Source: Jaenimonas drosophilae (Eukaryota > Euglenozoa > Kinetoplastea > Trypanosomatida > Trypanosomatidae). From it: a stretch of 45,878 nt of DNA. Positions 17,066 through 24,989 of this stretch are shown here, in pieces. The notes below the pieces were generated by a model. That model searched no databases and was not told the origin of the DNA. It was given only the letters and a program-made list of their open reading frames with translations. Numbering within the stretch: the stretch's first letter is position 1; every line of letters begins with the position of its first letter. Where the stretch lies: the NCBI GenBank assembly GCA_030849065.1, contig JASAON010001519.1, positions 1-45,878 of the forward strand, in the 5' to 3' direction. The position numbers were made by a program, and so were the translations under genes.

Positions 17066-18634
17066 TCACTCAGACCCTGCAGGGGCATCAACCTCCACGG
17101 GCTGAGCGTCCTCCGCGACGACCACCGCAGCCTCGGTGCCTTCTTCCGCCTGCGGCGCCGACTTTTCACGTCGACCCTTTGCGCCAGCACCTTCGCTGGC
17201 TCCCGAGCGGATCGCCTCCAACCGCGTTCGATCGCTGGTGTGTTGCAACATGAACTTAACGAAGCGCTTCCCCGCGATGCTCGTGGCCAGTTGCCGCACC
17301 TCCAACGGATGCGACGACGCCTCCCCATCGTCCTCCGCCTCCGATGGCGCCACGCGACCACCACGCCGCGCTACCCCGCGCTTCCCCGCACCCGCTCCAA
17401 TGGGCAGCTGGGCTGCTTGCGGGGGAAGAAGAATCTGCTCCTCCTGCTCACGCCAACGCTTGCCGAGAACCTGGGAGGCCTTCTGCTGCTCTGCATGCGA
17501 GAGGGGCGGGCGCAGCGTGAAGACCGGCGGCGGTGGGGGTGGAGGAGGTGCGGGTGGCTCCGAGGCTACGATGGCGGCAAAGAGCTCTGTCAGTGGGGTA
17601 TCGTCCTCTACGCGGGCGGCTTTCCCACGAGCCCGTCGTGGTGGGGCGGCCGGCTCATCACCCTCCGTCGTGGCGCTTCGAGGGCGTCGACGTCGTCCAG
17701 AGGCGGATTCCTGAGATGAAACGACGGTGACCTCAGACACCTCCGCCGCTGCAGTGCTGCCCTTGGCTCCCCCCTTGGTGGCCCCACGTGTGGCGTGTGG
17801 GGGTTTGGGAAGGTGCACCTCCCCACGCTTGCGCCCACTGCGCTGCGCTGCAGGGTTGTGTGGCTTGCCCGTGACGGGGCAGAAGGAGCTGCTGAGGCCA
17901 CAGAGGCTGCAGACCTCCGGCAACGAGTGTGGGCGGCCGGTGGCGGCGCAGAATGGGGTTCCAGAGAGGCCGCAATCGGGGCAGGTTGAAGGCGAGGCTG
18001 TGGGGAGCCCCCCAATGACCGCGTGCTCGTTAGCTGTATTCGTCTTCTTGGTGGCTTTGGCGGGCTTCGTCTTGCTTGCTGTTGCAGCTGACGGGGCACT
18101 GGCGGCGTTTGGTCGGGGTGCATTGAAGAGTTCGTCTGCATGAGGAAGCTTCTTGACTTCCTGTTGTATTTCTGTGAGGTGTAGCCCATAGTAACGTATC
18201 CCGGGGATAGTGCACCGCCCTGCGGCATCAACCGAGACGTGCACCTTCTCCCCAAACTCGTCCCTCGCCGCCATGATGGCCTCACGCCATGGAGTCGTTG
18301 GGCTCGTTGATTGGTAGCGCTTGGTGGCGTCGTCGCTTCGCTCAATGGTGAAGAGAGGGCTGTTGCCACCCTCACTCACACTAACCGTGGCGATGAAGTA
18401 GGGTTCTGTTGTGCTTGGGCTAGCCTCCACCCCGGGCTGATAGCTGAACACCACGCGGGTGACGTTTTTAGCTGTCTTCCCCGCTCCTCCTTCCTCCGAG
18501 GACGACTCTGTGGAGAATACTGGACGCTGCATGCAGTAGCCATCGGGAAAGACGACGGGCTTGCCTTGGAGCATAACGGAGAAGCCAGGCTTGGCAACAA
18601 TGCGGCCCAGAGAAATGACAGTGATGGAGGTCAT
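17066..18634 (-). CDS. FYRN/FYRC-domain protein with paired CCCH-like zinc motifs
   Basis: 522 residues. Residues about 35-170 fit the F/Y-rich N and C domain pair of chromatin proteins such as MLL/KMT2: VVFSYQPGVE, SPLFTIER, SPTTPWREAI, then GIRYYGLHLTEIQQEVKKLP as the FYRC signature. Two short repeats follow: Cys218, Cys221, Cys229, His236 and Cys242, Cys245, Cys252, His259, both of the form CxxCGLS..FC.xTGxPH, probably zinc-binding. The remainder is low-complexity, with basic Arg/Lys-Gly stretches suited to DNA or RNA binding, a Pro run at about 362-370, and a helical segment near the end (LATSIAGKRFVKFMLQHTSD). A nuclear chromatin role is inferred from the domain. The start has good context and no competing upstream ATG. 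Confidence 0.7.
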   Translation of the reverse strand: MTSITVISLGRIVAKPGFSVMLQGKPVVFPDGYCMQRPVFSTESSSEEGGAGKTAKNVTRVVFSYQPGVEASPSTTEPYFIATVSVSEGGNSPLFTIERSDDATKRYQSTSPTTPWREAIMAARDEFGEKVHVSVDAAGRCTIPGIRYYGLHLTEIQQEVKKLPHADELFNAPRPNAASAPSAATASKTKPAKATKKTNTANEHAVIGGLPTASPSTCPDCGLSGTPFCAATGRPHSLPEVCSLCGLSSSFCPVTGKPHNPAAQRSGRKRGEVHLPKPPHATRGATKGGAKGSTAAAEVSEVTVVSSQESASGRRRRPRSATTEGDEPAAPPRRARGKAARVEDDTPLTELFAAIVASEPPAPPPPPPPPVFTLRPPLSHAEQQKASQVLGKRWREQEEQILLPPQAAQLPIGAGAGKRGVARRGGRVAPSEAEDDGEASSHPLEVRQLATSIAGKRFVKFMLQHTSDRTRLEAIRSGASEGAGAKGRREKSAPQAEEGTEAAVVVAEDAQPVEVDAPAGSE

Positions 18635-18947
18635 GGCTCTGATGTATCTATCGAGGAGATGTATGTGGGATCAAGGTGCGCTCAATGCGCCTCGTCTCCG
18701 AAAAAAGAAGTGTAGAAGGCTGCTCTGGAACAGGATTGTAGTAGCGGCACCTCACGAATGGGCGGCTATGCCAGAGAAGAGACGACAACAAAGAAGGATA
18801 AATGGCAAAACATGCACACCGACACAGATAGTAGGGGCTCGCAGTTTTCTCCATGAAGAGTATTCACAACACGACTTTTTTTTTTGCTTAGGAACAATCA
18901 CAGTAAATCAACCAAAGGCGGTGCACAACACCATGCCGACAAAGCGT
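18635..18947. other. Spacer between FYR protein and RPS16, no gene seen
   Basis: About 310 bp, with a T9 run near 18876. It holds the 5' UTR of the FYR gene and the 3' UTR of RPS16 copy A. Confidence 0.5.
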
Positions 18948-19397
18948 TTATCGGTAGGACTTGGTGAAGCGGCTGCGGGCAGAGTGGCGGCCCCACTTCT
19001 TGGGCTCGCAGCGGCGGGGATCGGCGATCAGAAGGAACTTGTCGTACTTGAGGAAGGCATCCTTGAGGGCGGCCTTCTCGAGCTCGCTCTTGAACTTCTG
19101 GAAGTAGGCGATGAGGCCCTTGGCGATGGCCTGACGGGTGGCGTAGGCCTGAGCGACGGGACCACCACCACGGACGGTGACGTCAATGCGGAGGCGGGCG
19201 TAGTTCTTGGAGCCAACCACGTGGATGGCCTCCAGGATCTTGCTGCGGAGGGTCTCGGGAAGAATCTGGGACAGAGGCACGCCGTTGACCTTGATGTTGC
19301 ACTGGGCAGCGCGGGTCACGGTGGCAACGGCGATGGCCGTCTTCTTCTTGCCGAAGGTCTGCACCTGCTTGAGAGAAAAGTCCTTCTTGGTCGACAT
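18948..19397 (-). CDS. RPS16: 40S ribosomal protein S16 (uS9), copy A
   Basis: 149 residues from MSTKKDFSLKQVQTFGKKKT to the invariant C-terminal end GRHSARSRFTKSYR. It is the eukaryotic uS9 protein, whose C-terminal tail reaches toward the decoding centre and contacts P-site tRNA. Length and all blocks (TAIAVATVTRAAQCNIKVNG, VRGGGPVAQAYATRQAIAKG) are normal. The frame opens three codons earlier on GTG; the ATG is the real start. The coding sequence is identical, as far as I can see base by base, to copy B, while the flanks differ completely. Confidence 0.97.
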   Translation of the reverse strand: MSTKKDFSLKQVQTFGKKKTAIAVATVTRAAQCNIKVNGVPLSQILPETLRSKILEAIHVVGSKNYARLRIDVTVRGGGPVAQAYATRQAIAKGLIAYFQKFKSELEKAALKDAFLKYDKFLLIADPRRCEPKKWGRHSARSRFTKSYR

Positions 19398-19659
19398 CCT
19401 GTGCACTTAGTATTTGGCTTCATGTGATGACAGAAGATGCAAAAAAAAGAAGGAGAAGGCACGATATGGAAAAGCATGTAGCATGGCCCAACATCTCAAC
19501 GTATTGCTGGGAGAAACCTGCGGGTACAGCCAGAGTCATAGCGACCCTTCGTGGCAGCCCGTATGTGTGGTGGAACCTTTGGTATCAATCAAAGCATGAA
19601 ATCAGTGGAATCAATCGTCGCCAACTACGCTGGGAGATGTTCCCGCTGACACTCCACGT

Positions 19660-20109
19660 TTATCGGTAGGACTTGGTGAAGCGGCTGCGGGCAGAGTGGC
19701 GGCCCCACTTCTTGGGCTCGCAGCGGCGGGGATCGGCGATCAGAAGGAACTTGTCGTACTTGAGGAAGGCATCCTTGAGGGCGGCCTTCTCGAGCTCGCT
19801 CTTGAACTTCTGGAAGTAGGCGATGAGGCCCTTGGCGATGGCCTGACGGGTGGCGTAGGCCTGAGCGACGGGACCACCACCACGGACGGTGACGTCAATG
19901 CGGAGGCGGGCGTAGTTCTTGGAGCCAACCACGTGGATGGCCTCCAGGATCTTGCTGCGGAGGGTCTCGGGAAGAATCTGGGACAGAGGCACGCCGTTGA
20001 CCTTGATGTTGCACTGGGCAGCGCGGGTCACGGTGGCAACGGCGATGGCCGTCTTCTTCTTGCCGAAGGTCTGCACCTGCTTGAGAGAAAAGTCCTTCTT
20101 GGTCGACAT
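19660..20109 (-). CDS. RPS16: 40S ribosomal protein S16 (uS9), copy B
   Basis: Second, identical copy of the 149-residue uS9 gene, 262 bp upstream of copy A. Codons above the ATG at 20109 come from the pyrimidine tract of the 5' UTR. Identity runs from about 4 bp beyond the stop codon to the ATG and ends there on both sides. This points to repeated gene conversion or a duplication in which only coding sequence is kept uniform. Paired ribosomal protein genes are common in kinetoplastids, where copy number makes up for the lack of individual promoters. Confidence 0.97.
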   Translation of the reverse strand: MSTKKDFSLKQVQTFGKKKTAIAVATVTRAAQCNIKVNGVPLSQILPETLRSKILEAIHVVGSKNYARLRIDVTVRGGGPVAQAYATRQAIAKGLIAYFQKFKSELEKAALKDAFLKYDKFLLIADPRRCEPKKWGRHSARSRFTKSYR

Positions 20110-20114
20110 GGTTC

Positions 20115-20160
20115 CTGTGTTGTTGTGAAAGAAAAAAAGGTGAAGAGGAATGAAAAGAAG
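20115..20160 (-). promoter_or_regulatory. Predicted trans-splice acceptor, RPS16 copy B
   Basis: The minus strand has CTTTTCATTCCTCTTCACCT then a T-rich run, then CACAG with AG at 20116-20115. It lies about 5 nt before the ATG, an unusually short native 5' UTR. Copy A also has CACAG, one base before its ATG. Confidence 0.5.
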
Positions 20161-20240
20161 CACAAGTAGATTGCTAGACAACGTCAGAGTACATTCAACG
20201 TAGGGTGCGACTATACATACATGACAGGACACAAAACATA

Positions 20241-20265
20241 GTGTGTGTGTGTGTGCATCGGGGGG
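20241..20265. repeat. (GT)7 microsatellite and G6 run
   Basis: GT repeat at 20241-20255 followed by CATC and a G6 run at 20260-20265, within about 55 nt of the stop of the Hsp70-like gene. The layout resembles 3321-3346. Confidence 0.9.
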
Positions 20266-20295
20266 CTACCCTCCATCATTGGTGGTGTGTTTGTG

Positions 20296-22848
20296 TTAAC
20301 GGTGCATGCGGGCAGACAGTTCCACGCCCTTGTCTTTAATGGCCTTCATTGCATCTTGTTGCTCCTGCATGTTGGCGGAGTCTTCGGCATCGAGTGCCTC
20401 CTGAATGGCAATCATATCCACTGCCCCGCTCACGAGCGTAGCACATCGCAGAGCACGATCTTCATCAAATTTGCGCGCATGTTCTGGCGAATATGGCTCA
20501 TCGACGGGGTGGTCCCGATGCAGGACGGCAAGCATTTCTTCCATCGTCATGGGGCGTTGCAGCTCCTCCAGAGAAATTGGCGCGCCAACGACCTCACCAG
20601 CATCCAACGCCTGCTTCATCTCCTGCCACGAGCCCCGCTCACCGGGAGGGACAGGGGGCTCCCGCCACGCCCGCTCCTCCACTTGATCCGCAATGAAGGA
20701 CGCCCGGGTGGACTCCGAGAGCTGCACGTCGGTGCGGCGGAGTGCTGGATGACCTGCCTCCACCAGCTCCTGCGCCTCGCTACTCTGGCTTGGAAGCGGG
20801 GCGGTGCGACGAAGAATTTTTGGGCCCCCCTCCGACGCCGTCACTGAGGACTTCTCCGGTTTCGTCGTCGGCGGCGCTGTTGCCTCCTTGCGTTGGTCCT
20901 CTTCCTCCTCCGCTGGCGTCTTTCCGAGAGCCGCATTGACCGCCTTCTTGGCGAGGGTGGTAAAGTCGATGGTTCCCGTGGCGTTGAGAGTGGCATCCAC
21001 GGCAAAGCCATCGAGCTCGTCCATGGCATCCTCCAACTCCTTTACCGTTCGCAGCAGCTCCTCCTCGTGGTCGTGAAAGTGATGGACGAGGTACTGCCAA
21101 AACTTGAGCTGCTCCGCCAGTTGATTGACACGCTTCTCCTGCATGCCCTGCTTCTTGTTGGTGTCGGCCGCCACACGGCGCATCACGGCGTTCGCCTGAT
21201 CTTCCGCCCGCTCAAGCAGCAGACGTCGATTGCACGCCGCTTCAAACTCGACGAGCTCCTTGGCGTAGCTGGCAATTTCCTCATCACTCAGACCCTTGGC
21301 CTTGCCCCTCCACCGCTGGCCAATGGCGTTGGGATTAAACGGATTGGCCATGGAGCGCAATCGGTGCCATCCACGACGCAGAAGGCCACTGTGGCGCAGA
21401 GACTGCACCGTGCCCGAGACAAAGCGGGTGTTGGCGGTGAGATCGGGGAACTTCCCTTGCAGCATGCCACATCGTAGACCGGCCCCGATGGCCACAGCGT
21501 AGTCTGCCGGGCATGTGCTCTCCGGTGCCACGGCTTGGTCAAAGTACTCCTCCAGCATATGCCGAATGGGAGGGTCGCGCGTCATGGCCCCCACCAAGAG
21601 GACGTGGCTGATATCCTCACGCTTGGTTTTCGTCTCTGCGAGCAGGCGCTCAATGCACTCAAGACACCGCACGCGGAGTGGCCGCGTCATGCCCACATAG
21701 TCCTCGTGGCTGAGGGTGGCCTCGAGGGGGACGATATCGCGCAACTTCTCGGAGAAGTGAAACGCCCGATGATAGCCATGATAGGTCTCGGTGGAGTGCG
21801 TGAAGTGGATCTTGGCCTTCTCAGCCTCAATGAAGAGGTTCCGATGTGCAGCCACACCTTGGGCGATGTTGCCATCGGCATCCTCAATCGGGATGCGCCA
21901 CTTTGTTTCATACTGTCGGCCAAAGTACTGGGCAAGGATGGTGTCCCAGTCATTGCCGCCGAGGAGGGGGTCTCCGTGTGTGGCCACGAGTGTGTAGCGC
22001 TCACGCACGGGGTTGTGCTCCATAATGGCACAATCCAGCGTACCACCGCCGAGGTCGAAGACGAGAGATCGTTCTACTCCGGTGGACGAGGACGATGAGG
22101 TGTTGTCTGTAGCCGCCTTTATCTTGCTGAGCACGGTGTAGGTGAGGCACGCAGCGGATGGCTCATCGATGATCTCCAAGACATCGAAGCCGGCGGCAAG
22201 GGCGGCATCCTCCGTCGCCACCTTCTGCTGCGGTGTGAAGTACGCTGGGACGCTCACCACGGCCAAATTCACGGGCTCCTTGAGGAACTTCTCCGCCTCA
22301 TTCTTGAGATAGCGTAGAAACATGGCAATGACGTGCACAACGGTGTATGTGCGACCCATGATCTCAACCGCCACCTCCCCCTTCTCATTGACGGTGAGGA
22401 TGTTCGTCTTGCTCATGGTGGAGTGAACCCCACCGAGCTCTCCGAACCCACGGCCAATGAGGCGTTTGCCGCTACACAAGGTCGCGCTAGCACTTGCACG
22501 CACACATGCGCGGGCTTCTTCACCGAACAACCGGACCTCGTGGTTCTTATCAAATGTGATGGCCGTGGGGAAGACCCACGAGCCTGTCGGAGATGGAATG
22601 ATCTTTGGACGCTTTGTTGCTTCATCAATGTAGCACATGCAGCTGTTGGTGGTGCCAAGATCGATGCCAATTGCCCGACCAGTCTCTCGTGCCGTGGAGG
22701 TCTCCTGTACCACCACGTACCTAGTCCTGGACGACTCCTCCAACTTTTTTCGGCGGGTAGCCTCCATCTGAATGGAGTTGCCATAGTGAAGCCCACCTGC
22801 TGCGCCAGCCTGACGCAGAACGTAAGTTCGTCGCAGGAGGGCAGTCAT
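20296..22848 (-). CDS. Mitochondrial Hsp70-like ATPase lacking the beta substrate-binding domain
   Basis: 850 residues from MTALLRRTYVLRQAGAAGGL, an Arg-rich presequence-like start (the 27 codons above begin with TTG). Residues about 58-462 are an Hsp70 nucleotide-binding domain: IGIDLGTTNSC (60-70), LVFDLGGGTLDCAI (262-275), GGNDWD (297-302) and VLLVGAMTRDPPI (416-428). After AIGAGLRCGMLQGK, where Hsp70s carry the VTPLSLG segment and a beta-sandwich of about 120 residues, only about 50 basic residues (466-517) occur. The lid then resumes with GLSDEEIASYAKE (519-531) and a helical region to about 640. A further 200-residue tail is Pro/Glu-rich and then helical. ATP binding is likely, but normal peptide clamping is not. 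It may act as a nucleotide-exchange partner or a scaffold. Confidence 0.8.
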   Translation of the reverse strand: MTALLRRTYVLRQAGAAGGLHYGNSIQMEATRRKKLEESSRTRYVVVQETSTARETGRAIGIDLGTTNSCMCYIDEATKRPKIIPSPTGSWVFPTAITFDKNHEVRLFGEEARACVRASASATLCSGKRLIGRGFGELGGVHSTMSKTNILTVNEKGEVAVEIMGRTYTVVHVIAMFLRYLKNEAEKFLKEPVNLAVVSVPAYFTPQQKVATEDAALAAGFDVLEIIDEPSAACLTYTVLSKIKAATDNTSSSSSTGVERSLVFDLGGGTLDCAIMEHNPVRERYTLVATHGDPLLGGNDWDTILAQYFGRQYETKWRIPIEDADGNIAQGVAAHRNLFIEAEKAKIHFTHSTETYHGYHRAFHFSEKLRDIVPLEATLSHEDYVGMTRPLRVRCLECIERLLAETKTKREDISHVLLVGAMTRDPPIRHMLEEYFDQAVAPESTCPADYAVAIGAGLRCGMLQGKFPDLTANTRFVSGTVQSLRHSGLLRRGWHRLRSMANPFNPNAIGQRWRGKAKGLSDEEIASYAKELVEFEAACNRRLLLERAEDQANAVMRRVAADTNKKQGMQEKRVNQLAEQLKFWQYLVHHFHDHEEELLRTVKELEDAMDELDGFAVDATLNATGTIDFTTLAKKAVNAALGKTPAEEEEDQRKEATAPPTTKPEKSSVTASEGGPKILRRTAPLPSQSSEAQELVEAGHPALRRTDVQLSESTRASFIADQVEERAWREPPVPPGERGSWQEMKQALDAGEVVGAPISLEELQRPMTMEEMLAVLHRDHPVDEPYSPEHARKFDEDRALRCATLVSGAVDMIAIQEALDAEDSANMQEQQDAMKAIKDKGVELSARMHR

Positions 22849-23088
22849 GGGTATGGCTCCAATGGAGTAGCGATGCCGAAGTCGTGCACTACAGCGTTGG
22901 TATGGTGGACTGGATGGAGCAGACCACAACTACTGCCAGCATGAACAGAAGAGGGAGGGAGAGGATTGAAGGGGATTGAGGGTGGGGTGGGGGTGGGGGA
23001 TGCAGGACCATCAGGAATCATCGTCGTCAGGCAGTGCACGACGAGCTAGCGAGCATCGAATATTCATGTGAAGTCTTGAGCATGCCCA

Positions 23089-23943
23089 TCAATCTGAGTC
23101 GCTCTGCGTCAGTTTGCGTATCTTCGACTGAAGTCGCTTGATGTGGCTCTTTTCAATGGCGTCTGAGGCGGTCAAAATGGGGAGTAGCCCATCCTCCACC
23201 AGTGGCTGCAGAAAGACGAGACGCTGGCATGCCATCTCCTCAATCATGAACTCCACCAGCTGAACGGCGTAACGGGAGAAGCCGAAGCCAAGCAAACTGC
23301 GCAGAACACGAGTGAGGGCCCACGGGTAGAGATTCCCCGACGACGAGCCACCAGCATTCTCATAGCTATCCACAGCGTCTGGCTGCAATGCGGCATACCT
23401 CGACTTCCATCCTCGATGCCGGTCCAGCACCCCACGCTGGTCGTCGTGCAGCCGCCATCCGAAGAAACGGAGAACCACCACGTAGCTATAGTGCACTCGA
23501 TCCACGAGAGCGGCGTCGGTGAAGCCTTCAAAGTTTGGCGGCGTGCACAGTGGCATCTCGCACTCCTCGGCAGAGGCAATCACATGGCCCGCCTCCATCG
23601 GTGTCTCGCTTGCCGTGCCATCTCCTTCCTTCATCACAGGGAACAGGAGAAGCAGCAGGAGGTCCCAGTTAAGGCGGAGCAGCTCAAGACCCTCGACGGA
23701 GGCAAGACCCTTGGCGTAGAACTCGCTGGAAACTTCTTGATCAAGGTCGACCGCCGCGGGAGGGAGGAGAGCCTGATGAAGCTGAAAAACACGCATATCC
23801 TCGACCAATCCGCCGACCGTCATGCAGAGGCGCACCTGCTGCTCACCGCGGTAGAAGAGCAGGGATGGATGAGGTGGGAGTGGCGTCTCTGAAAGGACTG
23901 ATGTTGGCCCTGTGTTGAGCTCGTTGCTCGCCATCACATTCAT
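23089..23943 (-). CDS. OGFr-domain protein
   Basis: 284 residues from MNVMASNELN. The frame is open 29 codons further to an ATG at 24030, but a polypyrimidine tract and AG (23991-23990) lie inside that stretch, so the first ATG of the predicted mRNA is 23943. The pattern fits the conserved region of the opioid growth factor receptor family: LLFYRGEQQVRLC, then LLRLNWDLLLLLLFP, then YSYVVVLRFFGWRLHDDQRG and LDRHRGWKSRYAAL, then LTRVLRSLLGFGFSRYAVQL. Proteins with this domain occur widely in protists and bacteria; no receptor role should be assumed. The basic C-terminus ends IRKLTQSDSD. No signal peptide is visible. Confidence 0.65.
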   Translation of the reverse strand: MNVMASNELNTGPTSVLSETPLPPHPSLLFYRGEQQVRLCMTVGGLVEDMRVFQLHQALLPPAAVDLDQEVSSEFYAKGLASVEGLELLRLNWDLLLLLLFPVMKEGDGTASETPMEAGHVIASAEECEMPLCTPPNFEGFTDAALVDRVHYSYVVVLRFFGWRLHDDQRGVLDRHRGWKSRYAALQPDAVDSYENAGGSSSGNLYPWALTRVLRSLLGFGFSRYAVQLVEFMIEEMACQRLVFLQPLVEDGLLPILTASDAIEKSHIKRLQSKIRKLTQSDSD

Positions 23944-23989
23944 GGTGTCACTGTTCTCCAGAGCGATGCCACCACGTCTTTGAGGAGAA

Positions 23990-24027
23990 CTAAGAGAGCA
24001 GAGGCAGTGATGGAGAGTGTAGGGAGG
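23990..24027 (-). promoter_or_regulatory. Trans-splice acceptor inside an open frame
   Basis: The minus strand has CTCCCTACACTCTCCATCAC, CTGCCTCTGCTCTC and then TTAG, with AG at 23991-23990. It separates the apparent ATG at 24030 from the real one at 23943. Confidence 0.65.
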
Positions 24028-24211
24028 CATGGCACTTGATTGAATGCAGTACGCTCAGCCATCTTCTCTGCATCAACAATGAGCATGCAGCGAAATGGAA
24101 CGCTCAGAGGTTAGAGTAGAGGCACGCTGCTCTTCACCTTGACGTGGGGCGCGAGCAGCGCTTCAGCAGGGGAACACACAAGTGTTGAAGGTGGCGAGAT
24201 GGGTTACTGCT

Positions 24212-24727
24212 TCACACCTCGTCTGGCATTTTGTGAAACGGGTGAAGAGATGGCAGAGCAGTTACTGGCCTTGCGACTGGTGCGCCACGATAGCGGCCGC
24301 GGAAGAGCTCGGTATCGCCAAAAGCTGATGGAAGTCGATCCAACGCACCTGGCTGGCCTCCTTTCCACTGAAAGCCAAACTGAAGAACATCCTTCAGCTT
24401 CTTGTCTCGCTCCAACTGCTGAACATCTGCCAGTGTACCAACCACCCGCTTGTTGACGAAGAGAAGCGGCAGTTCAGCCGTGCCTGACTGAGCCACGAGT
24501 TGGCGCCGCAGCGTGTCAGCGTAGATGTGGTGATCGAGCTCAACAACCTTCAGCCGAGTGCAGTACCAAGACAAGTAGTGGCGCATGTGACCTGATTCAA
24601 TTGGCCGGCATCCAAGGGTGAAGACAATAGCCCAATACCGCGCAAGATACTCATCCAGATTGGGTGATAGAAATGGCTGCAGTCGTTGGGGACTATAAGG
24701 TGCCCTGCAGCACAATGTCCCTAGCAT
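24212..24727 (-). CDS. Glutaredoxin-like protein without active-site cysteines
   Basis: 171 residues. Residues about 32-117 have the glutaredoxin fold pattern: YWAIVFTLGC (first strand), a helix, LKVVELDHH (second strand), then ELPLLFVNKRVVGTLADVQQ, the usual cis-Pro strand pair and Gly turn, and LERDKKLKDVL as the last helix. The CPYC position reads PIES, so both redox cysteines are absent; Cys40 lies two residues before it. It cannot work as a normal thiol oxidoreductase and may bind a partner, as the SH3BGRL relatives do. The 50-residue tail is Arg/Pro-rich. It lies between the OGFr-domain and PIF1-like genes. Confidence 0.6.
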   Translation of the reverse strand: MLGTLCCRAPYSPQRLQPFLSPNLDEYLARYWAIVFTLGCRPIESGHMRHYLSWYCTRLKVVELDHHIYADTLRRQLVAQSGTAELPLLFVNKRVVGTLADVQQLERDKKLKDVLQFGFQWKGGQPGALDRLPSAFGDTELFRGRYRGAPVARPVTALPSLHPFHKMPDEV

Positions 24728-24989
24728 GCTTCGAAATATAGCGACTCACGCACACGCCAGAGTAGCTTCCTATATGTCGGGTGCTCCCACCCAAGGAAGA
24801 GAACTGAACCAGAGACGGAGAGAAAATAGAACCAAGAATACTCATATGCACATAGTAAGACGGTGGAAGAAACACTCATGTGTGTGCACAGTCAACATAG
24901 TAGAAAGAGGATATCCTCCTTAGTGTGTTCTGTGAGAGAGAGAGAGGGGGAGCTGTGCAGCAATGGATGGGGTCTGCCAAGCTGCCCAT

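Noticed and set aside
22849..22929. Extra 27 codons before the Hsp70-like start
   Set aside because: They begin with TTG and have no ATG. The Arg-rich presequence starts at the ATG at 22848.
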